The notes: generated by a model from the letters alone, not told the origin. 64,000 bases of DNA from Bin87 sp965203985 (GCA_965203985.1 CBDBDS010000003.1:387427-451426); one strand, 5' to 3'; positions 16,008 to 25,179 are shown, numbered from the stretch's first letter. A program made the numbers and translations.

Positions 16008-17015
16008 ATGAAATACCGCCAACTCCCCCGCACCGACCTGATGCTCTCCGAGGTTGGCTTCGGCGTCTGGACCGTGGCCACCAACTGGTGGGGCCGCATT
16101 CCCGAGGAGACGCGCCGCCAACTGCTGGAAGAGGCCCTGGAACTGGGCATCAATTTCTTCGACACTGCCGACACCTACGGCGACGGCTATGGCGAAGAAG
16201 TGCTGGCCAAGTTCATGAGCCACCGACGGCACGAGATGATCATCGCGACCAAGTTCGGCTACGACATTTACGACCAGACCACGCCCCGCGTCGGGCACCA
16301 GGAGCGGCCGCAGAAATTCGAGCCGGAGTTCATCCGGTTTGCGTGCGAGCAGTCGCTGCGTCGCCTGAAGACCGACTACATTGACCTTTACCAACTGCAC
16401 AACCCGCGTATCGAAGCACTGGAGAAGGACGAGGTGTTCGAGACCCTCGAGGCCCTGAAACACGAGGGCAAGATCCGGTACTACGGCTCGGCCCTGGGTC
16501 CCGACATCGGCTGGTTTGAGGAAGGCCAGGCCAGCATGGAGGAGCGCCACGTCAGCAGTTGCCAGATCATCTACAGCATCCTGGAGCAGGACCCGGCCAA
16601 GGACTTCTTCCCCATCGCCGAGAAGGAACAGGTGGGCCTGCTGTCCCGGGTGCCCCATGCCTCCGAGGCATTGACCGGGCGGTACGACGAGCCGCCGGAA
16701 TTCGACGAAAACGACCACCGGTCGTATCGCCGGCACCAGTGGCTCAGCGAGGCGCTGGTCAAGGTCGAGCAGGTCAAGTTCCTGGCCGGCGAAGAGGCCG
16801 GGCGCACCATGAGCCAGGCCGCCATCCAGTTTGTGCTCCACCAGCCCACCATCACCAGCGTGCTGCCGAATTTCACCACGTTGGAGGAGCTCAAGGAGTA
16901 TTCCGAGGCGGTGGACACACCGCCCATCACCGAGGGCGATCAGGCCATCCTGGATGATCTGTGGGGCAACAACTTCTATATCGAGGAGCCGGAACCAGCC
17001 TTCCGCGAGATCTGA
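16008..17015 (+). CDS. Aldo/keto reductase
   Basis: 335-residue NADPH-dependent (alpha/beta)8 aldo/keto reductase. The start at 16008 (MKYRQLPRTDLMLSEVGFGVW) is the family start; the longer frame overlaps the upstream gene. The catalytic tetrad is visible as D and Y in NFFDTADTYGDGYGEE, K in IATKFGYD and H in LYQLHNPRIE. The substrate is not predictable. Some relatives have the C-terminal part RTMSQAAIQFVLHQPTITSVLPNFT seen here. Confidence 0.88.
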   Translation: MKYRQLPRTDLMLSEVGFGVWTVATNWWGRIPEETRRQLLEEALELGINFFDTADTYGDGYGEEVLAKFMSHRRHEMIIATKFGYDIYDQTTPRVGHQERPQKFEPEFIRFACEQSLRRLKTDYIDLYQLHNPRIEALEKDEVFETLEALKHEGKIRYYGSALGPDIGWFEEGQASMEERHVSSCQIIYSILEQDPAKDFFPIAEKEQVGLLSRVPHASEALTGRYDEPPEFDENDHRSYRRHQWLSEALVKVEQVKFLAGEEAGRTMSQAAIQFVLHQPTITSVLPNFTTLEELKEYSEAVDTPPITEGDQAILDDLWGNNFYIEEPEPAFREI

Positions 17016-17188
17016 CGCCCGGAGCTTGGGATTCGTTATGGTTTCCGGGATCCTGCGTACAGAAACCGAGGTTCCGTCAAGATTCCGTTAGCCTGGTGAC
17101 GGAATCGCCCAACGTTTGACACTGGAATGGGCTAGTGATAACTTTCACATAGCCCATTTTCGTATTGCCACAGGAGAGTGCGTTCCTG

Positions 17189-17989
17189 ATGCCCGTTAAC
17201 ATTTGCGTGCTGGCCAAGCAGGTCGTCGACCCGGAGATGCCCGCCGCCGCCTTTCGAATTGATCCCGACGCCCGGCAGGTGGTCCCGCCGGCGAACATCC
17301 CGCCCGTGGTCAACGGTTTCGACGAAAACGCCGTCGAAGCCGCCCTGCAGATCAAGGACGAACAGGGCGCCAACATCACCGTCATATCATCCGGCACCAC
17401 GTTTGCCCTGGACGTGATGAAAAAACCATTGTCCATGGGAGCCGACGAGTTGGTCCTGCTCCAGGACGACGCCTTCGCCAACTCGGTGGACTCGTTTTTC
17501 ACGGTGCAGTTGCTCACCGCCGCCATCAACAAGCTGGGCGGGTTTGACCTGATTATCTGCGGCCGGCAGGCGTCGGACTGGGACAATGCCCAGGTTCCGC
17601 TGGGGGTCGCCGAGACTTTGGGTATGGCCTGCATCACCCTTGGAAAGAAGGTGGACGTGCAGGACAGCAAGGTGGTGGTCGAGCGGCTGGCTCCCGATGG
17701 ATTCGAGGTGGTCGAGGCCGACATGCCCGCCCTGGTGACCGTGAGCAACGAGCTGGGCCAGCCCCGCTATCCCACGCTGCGGGGCATCATGGCGGCCACC
17801 CGCAAGCGCCCCACGGTATGGACTACCGGCGATCTCGATATTGACGACGCGCAGCTGGAACCGCGCCTGACGCTGCACGATCTTTTCGTGCCGGAACGCG
17901 ATCAGGACTGCGAGATCATCGAGGGCGACGACGACATTGACGCCGCCCGCAGGCTCGCGCTGCGGCTTCGTGAGGACCGCCTCATCTAA
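17189..17989 (+). CDS. etfB: Electron transfer flavoprotein beta subunit
   Basis: 266-residue EtfB/FixA. With EtfA it takes electrons from acyl-CoA and other dehydrogenases and passes them to the quinone pool. ATG 17189 is used; the frame from 17165 needs a TTG start and leaves only an unsupported eight-residue extension. Visible is NICVLAKQVVDPEMPAAAFRID at the N-terminus, the AMP-binding loop in LGRQASDWDN form (ICGRQASDWDNAQVP) and RYPTLRGIMAATRK. etfA follows 68 nt later. Confidence 0.92.
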   Translation: MPVNICVLAKQVVDPEMPAAAFRIDPDARQVVPPANIPPVVNGFDENAVEAALQIKDEQGANITVISSGTTFALDVMKKPLSMGADELVLLQDDAFANSVDSFFTVQLLTAAINKLGGFDLIICGRQASDWDNAQVPLGVAETLGMACITLGKKVDVQDSKVVVERLAPDGFEVVEADMPALVTVSNELGQPRYPTLRGIMAATRKRPTVWTTGDLDIDDAQLEPRLTLHDLFVPERDQDCEIIEGDDDIDAARRLALRLREDRLI

Positions 17990-18057
17990 CTTCTTCTCGA
18001 AACACTGGCGGGTAGAATGCCCGCCCAACTTCTGCGTTCACATCCACGGAGTAAAAC

Positions 18058-19056
18058 ATGGCAGACGCAACCGGCATCCTCGTTTTCGGCGACGCCCCTG
18101 ACGGGCAGTTGGCATCCACCGCCCAGGAACTGCTGGCAGCCGGCCGTTCGCTGGCCGACGCTCTCAACCAGGAACTGGCAATCGCGGTAATAGGTTCGGA
18201 CGTCGCCGACGCGCCCCAGCAGGCCATCGCCCACGGCGCGGACAAAGCCTATGCGGTGACCAGTCCCGCCCTGGCCGACTACCATCCCGATCTGTACCTG
18301 TCTGCGATGCAGACCGTCGCCGCGGAGGATAACCCGGGGATCATCCTCGTCGCGCGCAACAACGAGGGCCGCGAACTTGCGCCCCGCCTGGCGTTCCGTC
18401 TGGGTGTCGGATTGGCGCAGGACTGCCTGGAAGTGTCTGCTGATGCTGGTACGGGTCGCCTGCTGGCGAATCGCCCGGTGTACGGCGGCAGCGCCATCGC
18501 CGTGGTCAGCTGCACGCAGACCCCGCAGATCGCCGCCATCCGGCCCAAGACCTACGAGCCTCTGGATGCCGACGCCGGGCGCAGTGGGCAGGTGGTCGCA
18601 TTTCCGGTGGACATAGACGCCGGCGCCGCGAAGACTCGCGTCGTTGACGTGGTGAAAGAAGAGGCCGAGGGCATCAAGCTGGAGGACGCCCGGATCGTCG
18701 TGTCCGGCGGGCGCGGCCTCGGCGGGCCTGAACCTTTCTCCCAGCTGGAAGAGCTGGCCGGCCTGCTGGGCGGAGCCGTGGGAGCGTCCCGCGCCGCAGT
18801 GGACTCCGGCTGGGTCCCCGCCAATTACCAGGTGGGCCTCACCGGCAAGACCATCACGCCGGACCTCTACATCACCGTGGCCATTTCCGGCGCCAGCCAG
18901 CACATGGCCGGCTGCAGCGGCTCCAAGGCCATCGTCGCCATCAACAAGGACGCCGACGCCAACATCTTCAAGGAAGCCCGCTACGGCGTGGTGGGCGACT
19001 GGGAAAAGGTGATCCCGGCGCTAACCGAGACGGTGCGGGAATTGACACAGTCGTAA
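18058..19056 (+). CDS. etfA: Electron transfer flavoprotein alpha subunit
   Basis: 332-residue EtfA/FixB. The C-terminal FAD domain has ARIVVSGGRGLGGPEPFSQLEELA, SRAAVDSGWVP and the FAD-binding SGASQHMAGCSGSKAIVAINKD, followed by ARYGVVGDWEKVIP. The N-terminal domain packs against EtfB. The order etfB-etfA is the standard one, and a ribosome-binding GGAG precedes the ATG. No dehydrogenase gene is adjacent. Confidence 0.93.
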   Translation: MADATGILVFGDAPDGQLASTAQELLAAGRSLADALNQELAIAVIGSDVADAPQQAIAHGADKAYAVTSPALADYHPDLYLSAMQTVAAEDNPGIILVARNNEGRELAPRLAFRLGVGLAQDCLEVSADAGTGRLLANRPVYGGSAIAVVSCTQTPQIAAIRPKTYEPLDADAGRSGQVVAFPVDIDAGAAKTRVVDVVKEEAEGIKLEDARIVVSGGRGLGGPEPFSQLEELAGLLGGAVGASRAAVDSGWVPANYQVGLTGKTITPDLYITVAISGASQHMAGCSGSKAIVAINKDADANIFKEARYGVVGDWEKVIPALTETVRELTQS

Positions 19057-19082
19057 GCGCCTCGTTCGGGGACAATGCCAGT

Positions 19083-19355
19083 ATGGTGCAGATCGATCAT
19101 ATAACGTGGGATACGTGGAACATTGCACATATCGTGCGCCATAGCGTAACTGTGGCAGAGGTGGAAGAGGTCTGTTATGGTACGTTCATAACCCAACAGG
19201 GCTACTCCGGTCGCTTTCTGGTCATTGGCCAGACCAGCGATGAGCGCACACTGGCAGTAGTACTGGAGCCGCAAGGCGCCGGGGAATACTACGTCGTCAC
19301 AGCCCGCCCCGCCAGTCGTCGAGAGCGACGAGACTATCAGGAGAATATAGGATGA
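19083..19355 (+). CDS. BrnT-like toxin
   Basis: 90-residue DUF497/BrnT-family protein, a ribonuclease toxin family. The conserved path is ITWDTWNIAHIVRHSVTVAEVEEVCYG, then LVIGQTSDERTLAVVLEPQ and the terminal TARPASRRERRDYQ. Its last four bases overlap the start of the antitoxin gene (ATGA, 19352-19355), the usual arrangement of brnT-brnA. It lies right after etfA, outside the main defence block. Confidence 0.8.
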   Translation: MVQIDHITWDTWNIAHIVRHSVTVAEVEEVCYGTFITQQGYSGRFLVIGQTSDERTLAVVLEPQGAGEYYVVTARPASRRERRDYQENIG

Positions 19356-19642
19356 ACGCTGACCAACGTACAGTGAAAGACCCCATACCGCAATTCGCTA
19401 CGAGGGAAGAAGAAGCCGATTTCTGGGATACCCACGATTTCACCGACTATCAGGATGAGCTCAAGCCCGTGAAAGTCGTTGCCGGGCCCAATTTGACCTC
19501 ATCGTTCCGAGTGCCCCTCGGCGGAAAAGCCCTGACGCAGATTTGCCAGTACGCGGACGCCAACGGATTGGATGTCGAAACCCTGTTGAGCACGTGGATA
19601 ATGGAACGTCTGCAAGAAGTCAACTCCCATTCCGGTAAGTAG
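19352..19642 (+). CDS. BrnA/CopG-like antitoxin
   Basis: 96-residue antitoxin partner of the BrnT-like toxin. The N-terminus has PIPQFATREEEADFWDTHDFTDYQDEL, a signature of this antitoxin family, and the C-terminal region is a short RHH-type helix pair (FRVPLGGKALTQICQYADANGLDVETLLSTWIMERLQ). It would dimerise, bind the operator and neutralise the toxin. Confidence 0.78.
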   Translation: MNADQRTVKDPIPQFATREEEADFWDTHDFTDYQDELKPVKVVAGPNLTSSFRVPLGGKALTQICQYADANGLDVETLLSTWIMERLQEVNSHSGK

Positions 19643-19650
19643 ATACTGCA

Positions 19651-19728
19651 TCAGGCGCTAGACAATGGCCTTGCTATGATGCGGAGCGCGACGACGTACA
19701 TCGGCACGTTGGAATCGATGAAAGTCAT
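19651..19728 (-). pseudogene. Truncated VapC (PIN-domain toxin) remnant
   Basis: A 25-codon frame, overlapping the VapB-like stop by ATGA. It begins MTFIDSNVPMYVV, the start of a PIN-domain toxin (D5 would be the first catalytic acid), then diverges to ALRIIARPLSSA and stops. The rest of the PIN domain (about 120 residues) is absent. I infer a deletion that removed the toxin and left the antitoxin gene. Confidence 0.65.
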
Positions 19729-19970
19729 CGCATCATGTACCCGTCTTTGATCTCTTGCAGCATCTGGTCAATGTCGGCGGTGGGATGATTATACTGCGCC
19801 GCTCTTTCCAGAGCCTTGCGTTTACGTTCCGCTCGGTCTCGTTCGTACCGTGGCGCATCGCGCAGCATGTGTCGCACCCAATCCGACACGCTTATCCCCT
19901 GACGCCGTGCTGCCTCCTCAATCACCGCGTACTCCGCATCGTCCAGTAGGATTTCTAAGCGTTTAGCCAT
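19725..19970 (-). CDS. VapB-like ribbon-helix-helix antitoxin
   Basis: 81-residue protein with the RHH pattern MAKRLEILLDDAEYAVIEEAARRQGISVSDWVRHML and a charged C-terminal helix (RYERDRAERKRKALERAAQ), followed by a tail that usually wraps the toxin. Its toxin gene, which should follow and overlap it, survives only as a 25-codon stub (19651-19728). It may now work as a solitary DNA-binding antitoxin. Confidence 0.75.
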   Translation of the reverse strand: MAKRLEILLDDAEYAVIEEAARRQGISVSDWVRHMLRDAPRYERDRAERKRKALERAAQYNHPTADIDQMLQEIKDGYMMR

Positions 19971-19983
19971 TGTGGCTCACCAG

Positions 19984-21651
19984 TCAGTCCAGCCGCCATT
20001 CCTTTTTTAGGGCTTCAATCAGGGCTTTCTGCCGCCGTTCCAAAACTGCCGGCGTCCATTCCGTTTCGGACACAACTTGCGTAGTCAGCGCGAACGGAAC
20101 GGTGCCGCCTCGTCGGAAATACTCGCTCTTCTTGCGTTCGAATTCCCAATTGGACGCCCTGGTGTTCTTGCGGAAGGACAGGAGCACCAAATTGGCTAGC
20201 CGATGCGTCCAGTAGCTCCGCACCGCATCATCGGGAAACCATCTGAGCCATTGTGACGATTCGGATGGATTTTGCGGCAAGACGTGCTCGACGGAAATTA
20301 TGGAATGATCGTAAGTCGCTCCGGCGTCAGCCAGCAAGTTGTCGAGCCGCAGAAGCAAAGGGCGAGGCACACGGGGCAACGTGTAGATCGGCCCGTTCAG
20401 CGCATTCCATATTGCCACTTTCTCATTAGCCCGGAGTTGAAGGGCTCCGTTTTCTTGCCATACGTCATCTCCATTCTCGATATCACGTAGCACCGCAGCA
20501 TATCGGCCGATACGATCATTGATGTTTGAGCGCAGGATGAACAGTCCATACGCTAACCGTTCCAAGTCCTTGGCGAACCTTTGCACGCCATCCCGGTCGT
20601 GCGGGTTGCGATGGAAAAACGCCATCGCTGGCGGCATCCAATCAACGTTGTCGAGGTTGCGCAGATGCTGAAGGCAAGTGTTGGCCTGAATCGTAGTGGC
20701 GACGCTTCCACCTGGCAGATCTAGTATGCTCTTGAAAACGTCGTCATACTGGTCAAGGATGCGGTCGACGAAGTCTGTCGCTGTATGTTGCTTTAGTACG
20801 TGCTCTCTGAACTCTTCCTGCAAGCTCCGCCGTTGTTTGGCTTTGGCGTAAATCGTTCTCACAATGGTAAAGAGAGCTGCGAACAGGTCACGCCCCAGTT
20901 CTTGTTCTATATCCTCCCATTTATCGGCGTAGATACGTTGGGCTTCAGCGTCGGTAATTTCGCCGATGACTTCCGCTTTGAGGATGTCGGTGGGTGAAAG
21001 ATCTAGGCCTCGATCGTTCATGACCGAAAAAATCCGGTAAGCCGAGGTCATATCAGATGTGGACACTACTACGAGGTAACAATGTTGAATGATGAACGCC
21101 GCCAGTTTGGTGCGTTCGTCATCGTCAAGATCGGCCAGTTTCGCATGCAAGTACTGAACGTTTTCGTAAATGCGTTGCTGGCTGTCTGTTTCACGCGCGG
21201 GAGTGTTTTTCAGCAATTCCGATATGCTGCCGCTACTTTGGACATTTTCATAGAAGAAGTCTCGGTCGAGGCTTCTGAGATTCAAACGAACGACATCTTC
21301 CGTTCCAGCAATGATGCTGCCTCTCTGCCGGATATATCGGTCTAGATCAGACTTCACATCACCATCCGCCAACTCGCGCAGAACGCAAAGCAGGATCGTC
21401 AACGTTGTTAACCGCTGTTGACCATCAACAACCTGGCTTTGGGCTGTATCACCTTTGATAAGGACGACGCTGCCCAAGAAGTAAGGGGCGTCATCGTCTC
21501 TCCGCATAGCGAACAACAAGTCGTCCAGCAGGTTGTCAACGTGCTCGGTCTCCCAAGAATAAGGACGCTGGTACACGGGGATTTCAAACAGATAATCATC
21601 GCAGAACACATCGTTCAGGTTCTGTTCGCTGGCTTTGATCGTTTCCGGCAT
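19984..21651 (-). CDS. GmrSD-type DUF262/DUF1524 nuclease
   Basis: 555-residue defence nuclease of the GmrSD/BrxU class. The N-terminal DUF262 part has EIPVYQRPYSW and VVDGQQRLTTL (D76-G-Q-Q-R80), the NTP-dependent ParB-like motif. The C-terminal DUF1524 HNH-like nuclease part has SVEHVLPQNP (E455, H456), HRLANLVLLSFRKNTRASNW (H483, N487) and KKSEYF. Such proteins cut modified phage DNA or act as abortive-infection systems. It is monocistronic on the minus strand, next to the TA remnants. Base composition is less GC-rich than the neighbours. No methyltransferase is adjacent. Confidence 0.85.
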   Translation of the reverse strand: MPETIKASEQNLNDVFCDDYLFEIPVYQRPYSWETEHVDNLLDDLLFAMRRDDDAPYFLGSVVLIKGDTAQSQVVDGQQRLTTLTILLCVLRELADGDVKSDLDRYIRQRGSIIAGTEDVVRLNLRSLDRDFFYENVQSSGSISELLKNTPARETDSQQRIYENVQYLHAKLADLDDDERTKLAAFIIQHCYLVVVSTSDMTSAYRIFSVMNDRGLDLSPTDILKAEVIGEITDAEAQRIYADKWEDIEQELGRDLFAALFTIVRTIYAKAKQRRSLQEEFREHVLKQHTATDFVDRILDQYDDVFKSILDLPGGSVATTIQANTCLQHLRNLDNVDWMPPAMAFFHRNPHDRDGVQRFAKDLERLAYGLFILRSNINDRIGRYAAVLRDIENGDDVWQENGALQLRANEKVAIWNALNGPIYTLPRVPRPLLLRLDNLLADAGATYDHSIISVEHVLPQNPSESSQWLRWFPDDAVRSYWTHRLANLVLLSFRKNTRASNWEFERKKSEYFRRGGTVPFALTTQVVSETEWTPAVLERRQKALIEALKKEWRLD

Positions 21652-21720
21652 TGGTCCGGCTCCTATCTGGTGTAATTGGCGAGGCTACACCGGCGATTTT
21701 GTGCCCTGATTGTGACGTTG

Positions 21721-21912
21721 TCAATCAACCACGCACAGCTGGGCCGTCCCGGGCAGTGCTCCATCATCAAAGTGGCACAGCACGGCGTCATGCGCCATGA
21801 GCTTCAGTTCATCCCAGGAATCTCCCTGGGTGATGATGTCGTAACCGACAGCCGCGGCGTAGTACCCGCCTTCCTCGGCCTCGTGAACTTCAAAAACCAC
21901 TTCGTCAAGCAT
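21721..21912 (-). CDS. HicB-like orphan antitoxin
   Basis: 63-residue protein with the beta-alpha-beta core of HicB-type antitoxins: VVFEVHEAEEGGYYAAAVGYDIITQGDSWDELKLMAHDAVLCHFDDG. The C-terminal DNA-binding or extra strand is short, ending in AQLCVVD. It starts 12 nt after the panC stop on the same strand, so it may be read from the panC transcript. No HicA frame is present before the GmrSD gene. Confidence 0.6.
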   Translation of the reverse strand: MLDEVVFEVHEAEEGGYYAAAVGYDIITQGDSWDELKLMAHDAVLCHFDDGALPGTAQLCVVD

Positions 21913-21924
21913 AATCGCCCTCCT

Positions 21925-22767
21925 TCAGGTCAAAACCACGTTGTCAATCAGCCGCACCGTCCCCACCCGCACCGCCACGGCGATCATCACCGGCCGGCCG
22001 TCGGGGACGGTTTCAAACGGGCGCATGGTGTCGGCGTCCACGATGCTGACGTAATCCACGGCATCTATCAGGGTCTCGCGTCCCAGGATGTTGTGGGCGG
22101 CGCGCTGGATGCGTCCGGCATCTCGCTCGCCCCGGCGCCATACGTCCTCGGCTGCGCATAGCGCCCGGTAAACTGCGGGGGCGGTCTCGCGCTCTTCCGA
22201 GGTCAGGTAGGCGTTGCGGCTGCTCAGCGCCAGGCCGTCCGGCTCCCGGATGGTCGGCATGGTCACCACGTCGACGCCCAAGTTCAGGTCGGCGTTCATC
22301 TTGCGGATGACTGCCACCTGTTGGCCGTCTTTTTGGCCGAAGTAGGCGCGGTCCGGGCGGATGATCGTGAACAACTTGGCGACCACCGTCGCGACCCCTC
22401 GGAAGTGGCCCGGCCGGGCGGCGCCTTCCATGCCCTCGGCCACCGAACCCGGTTCCACCCAGGTGTCGAAACCGTCCGGGTACACTTCGTGGGGCGGCGG
22501 GACGAATACCAGGTCGGTTCCTTCCGACTCCAACAACTCCAGGTCCCGCTGGAGGCTACGCGGGTAGCGGGCGAAGTCCTCGTTGGGGCCGAACTGGGTC
22601 GGGTTGACGAAGATCGACGCCGCCATGGTTACGTTGTCCGCCCGCGCCTGCCGGACCAGCGACAGGTGTCCCTCGTGCAACGCGCCCATGGTCGGCACCA
22701 GTCCCAGCGGACGCTCGACTGCTCGACACACTGCTGCCATCTCTGCACAAGTTTCAATAACTTTCAT
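21925..22767 (-). CDS. panC: Pantothenate synthetase
   Basis: 280-residue PanC, which joins pantoate and beta-alanine with ATP. The N-terminal LVPTMGALHEGHLSLVRQA (His residues of the nucleotide-binding motif), FVNPTQFGPNEDFARYPR and the PFEYGQKD-like FGQKDGQQVAVIRKM are present, as is ALSSRNAYL. Length is typical. No panB or panD neighbours it. Confidence 0.94.
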   Translation of the reverse strand: MKVIETCAEMAAVCRAVERPLGLVPTMGALHEGHLSLVRQARADNVTMAASIFVNPTQFGPNEDFARYPRSLQRDLELLESEGTDLVFVPPPHEVYPDGFDTWVEPGSVAEGMEGAARPGHFRGVATVVAKLFTIIRPDRAYFGQKDGQQVAVIRKMNADLNLGVDVVTMPTIREPDGLALSSRNAYLTSEERETAPAVYRALCAAEDVWRRGERDAGRIQRAAHNILGRETLIDAVDYVSIVDADTMRPFETVPDGRPVMIAVAVRVGTVRLIDNVVLT

Positions 22768-22809
22768 AATTCAATATCCTGAACATCCTGTGCATCGATG
22801 TAAAGAACT

Positions 22810-24513
22810 TCATTCCGGCGGGAACAGCTCGTCGATCTCGCGCTGCATCCGCTCCGCTTCCGTTTCGCCCATCACACCGGCAACGGAGACGCCGGAGACG
22901 GCGCCCATATCCGCGTAAAATGCCTCGTCGTAATCTCGCGGTCGGACGACCACCGGCATCGGCACCGCGTGGCCGAACACCAGCGCCTGCTGCTTGCTGT
23001 CCAGACGCGACAGGACGTTCCTGAGTTGGCCGGCGTCTCGCGCTCCCATCAGCACGGCGTTCATGTCCCGGTCGTCGTTCAACGCGCAGGAAAGCCTGGT
23101 GCCAAGCTGGCTCATCACTTCGGAGTCGATGCCGCTGGGCCGCTGGTCCACGATCATCAGCGTCACGTTGTATTTGCGCAACTCGCGGGCAATGGCGCCG
23201 AAAATGGTCTGGGAGGCGATGTCCGGCGTCAGGAACTTGTGGGCCTCCTCGACAAAGATCACCAGCGGCCGGGGTTCGTCGCCGTGCCCGCCGTCGGCCG
23301 ACTCCTTGCGCCGCACCCAGGTTTCATGGATGCGACGGGTCAGGAGGTTGCTGACCAGCACGTACGCGGCGGTGTTGCGCCCGTATTGCCCAAACTCCAG
23401 CACCACGTGGTTACCGCGCTCGAGCTGTTCGATGATGCCGCCGGCGCTGGCGCTGCCCTGCCCATTTTCCGCCAGGAACCCGAACCGCTCCCAGGACAGC
23501 AGGCGGCGATGCAGCGTTTGCAGGGCTGAAAGGTTGACGCCAATTTCGCCGGCAAGATCGCCGACATCAGCGGCGCTCAACGCCATGAATTGCCGCAGCC
23601 AGTTCTCCCGGTAGTGCCTGGCGACGTTCCACGAGGTAGATGCGGCCACCTCCGACAGGTTCAGCGACTCCCGCAGCACCTCGATGTCCGCCGGCTCGAC
23701 CTCGTTGTAACCGATGCTTACGACCCCGTCCGGAGAGGCGCCGCGACGTCGGGAACTGGCTTCGTCCAGGGTGAAAGTAACGACCCGGGAAGGGAACAGT
23801 TGCTTCAGCCCTTTGACTCGGCGGCCGCGGTCGTTGTCCTGGCCCTGCCAACCGTATTCGCTCTCCATGTCGAAGACCAACGACACGGATTGGGTTTGTT
23901 TCACCAGGCCGGCCAGCAGCATCCGCGCCAAAAATGTCTTGCCTGTACCGGACGCGCCGAACACACCCACCGACCGGTTGGCCAGGGCCGCCAGGTCCAG
24001 CCGGACCAACGACGATTCCATGCCTTGCGGCGATCCCAACGCGAAGTCACCGTCCCGGGCCCGGAACACCGCGTCGATGTCCGCCTGCGACGCCGCGTAG
24101 ACCGGCGCGAAATGCTCCGGTATGGTCTTCGCCTGTTCGGCGGCTCCGTTTTGCGAGCTTCCAACCGGAACGGCCATGCTTGGCATCACCGACAGTTGGC
24201 CGTAGGCAAGCGTGCCGGCGATGACGTCTGCGGTGAAGTCTCCAGAGTCGGCAACGCCGGTCGAGAACGCTGGAGGAAAATGGCGCACGCCGTCGTCAAC
24301 GGCCCGCAGTTCCACGTCGGTCACCACGGCGAAATAGCGCTGCCGGCGTCCCTGGATGGTCACGAAGGAACCCACGGCCACGTCCTCCGCGCTGGCGTCG
24401 TAGCCGTCCAGCCGCACGTCCAAACCGCGAGAAAGCGAACCGCCGACGACTTGCCCCAGCCGGCGGGCTTGCGCCGGGCCGGCCCCGTTGCTGCCGAAAC
24501 CGTCAGCCAGCAT
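22810..24513 (-). CDS. HerA-type ATPase (DUF87)
   Basis: 567-residue HerA/FtsK-type ATPase. Walker A is GASGTGKT (about residues 186-193), Walker B is LVIFVEEAHKF, and an Arg-finger-like block follows in RELRKYNVTLMIVDQRPSGID. The N-terminal region is a HAS-barrel domain (VTIQGRRQRYFAVVTDVELRAVDDGVRHFP). HerA proteins are hexameric DNA translocases, classically paired with the NurA nuclease. Its ATG overlaps the upstream gene's stop by one base (TAATG), so the two are co-translated. No NurA frame is visible nearby. Confidence 0.85.
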   Translation of the reverse strand: MLADGFGSNGAGPAQARRLGQVVGGSLSRGLDVRLDGYDASAEDVAVGSFVTIQGRRQRYFAVVTDVELRAVDDGVRHFPPAFSTGVADSGDFTADVIAGTLAYGQLSVMPSMAVPVGSSQNGAAEQAKTIPEHFAPVYAASQADIDAVFRARDGDFALGSPQGMESSLVRLDLAALANRSVGVFGASGTGKTFLARMLLAGLVKQTQSVSLVFDMESEYGWQGQDNDRGRRVKGLKQLFPSRVVTFTLDEASSRRRGASPDGVVSIGYNEVEPADIEVLRESLNLSEVAASTSWNVARHYRENWLRQFMALSAADVGDLAGEIGVNLSALQTLHRRLLSWERFGFLAENGQGSASAGGIIEQLERGNHVVLEFGQYGRNTAAYVLVSNLLTRRIHETWVRRKESADGGHGDEPRPLVIFVEEAHKFLTPDIASQTIFGAIARELRKYNVTLMIVDQRPSGIDSEVMSQLGTRLSCALNDDRDMNAVLMGARDAGQLRNVLSRLDSKQQALVFGHAVPMPVVVRPRDYDEAFYADMGAVSGVSVAGVMGETEAERMQREIDELFPPE

Positions 24514-25106
24514 TATCCACCCAACTCGCGCAACAAGGCGCGCATGCGAAAGGGCTCCCCGGATAGCTCAGTCGCCAGGGCCTTTCCGGCGTTGAGCAAG
24601 AACCCCCGGGAGTCGGTCCTGGTCTTGGCGGCCTGCCGCAACAGGTTGGCGATTGCAGTGTCCGATGCCGGTGATCCTTCGTCCAATAGCAGTTTCAGCC
24701 ATCCGAAATCGTTGCCAAGAAAAGTTAGATCGTCATCATCGCTAACGAAGACGAAGGCGTGGAGGTCGGGCGGCAGGCTCGGCAAACCCGCACGGATGCC
24801 GTCGCCGCCACGATACCCTACGATTGCCGCGGTAAACCGAGTGGCCAGGATAGCGCTCAGTTGAGGGTTGGCCGCATACACCTCGTCTTCCGTTTCCAGG
24901 TCCGCGCCCCTGGGGGTCAGCGGTCGCGTAGGGTCCAACGGCTCGTGACGGACGTCCAGCACCACCGCGTAGACTGGCGGGGACCCGATTCGAACCAACG
25001 AGCCCAGCGGAGGCGCTGCGCGCACCTGGTAGCACTGCGCCTCGATGTGCTGCGACCGCGACGCGGTCACCTCTCCTACACGCTGTCCGGGTTGCACTGC
25101 CACCAT
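24513..25106 (-). CDS. HAS-barrel partner protein of HerA
   Basis: 197-residue protein whose first half has the HAS-barrel-like pattern RVGEVTASRSQHIEAQCYQVRAAPPLGSLVRI...YAVVLDVRHEPLDPTRPLTPRG, followed by EDEVYAANPQLSAILATRFTAAIVGY and a helical C-terminus. A two-gene module of this type with HerA is known from cyanobacteria, as far as I recall. It overlaps herA by one base. It lacks the RNase H-like catalytic acids of NurA, so the module appears to act without the canonical nuclease. Role unknown, probably DNA translocation or repair. Confidence 0.65.
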   Translation of the reverse strand: MVAVQPGQRVGEVTASRSQHIEAQCYQVRAAPPLGSLVRIGSPPVYAVVLDVRHEPLDPTRPLTPRGADLETEDEVYAANPQLSAILATRFTAAIVGYRGGDGIRAGLPSLPPDLHAFVFVSDDDDLTFLGNDFGWLKLLLDEGSPASDTAIANLLRQAAKTRTDSRGFLLNAGKALATELSGEPFRMRALLRELGG

Positions 25107-25179
25107 GGCGGAATTCTAGCACGCAAGCACGGAGCGCATACGAACGCCTTGTACTCGCCCGCGGAGATCGGAACCGCAG

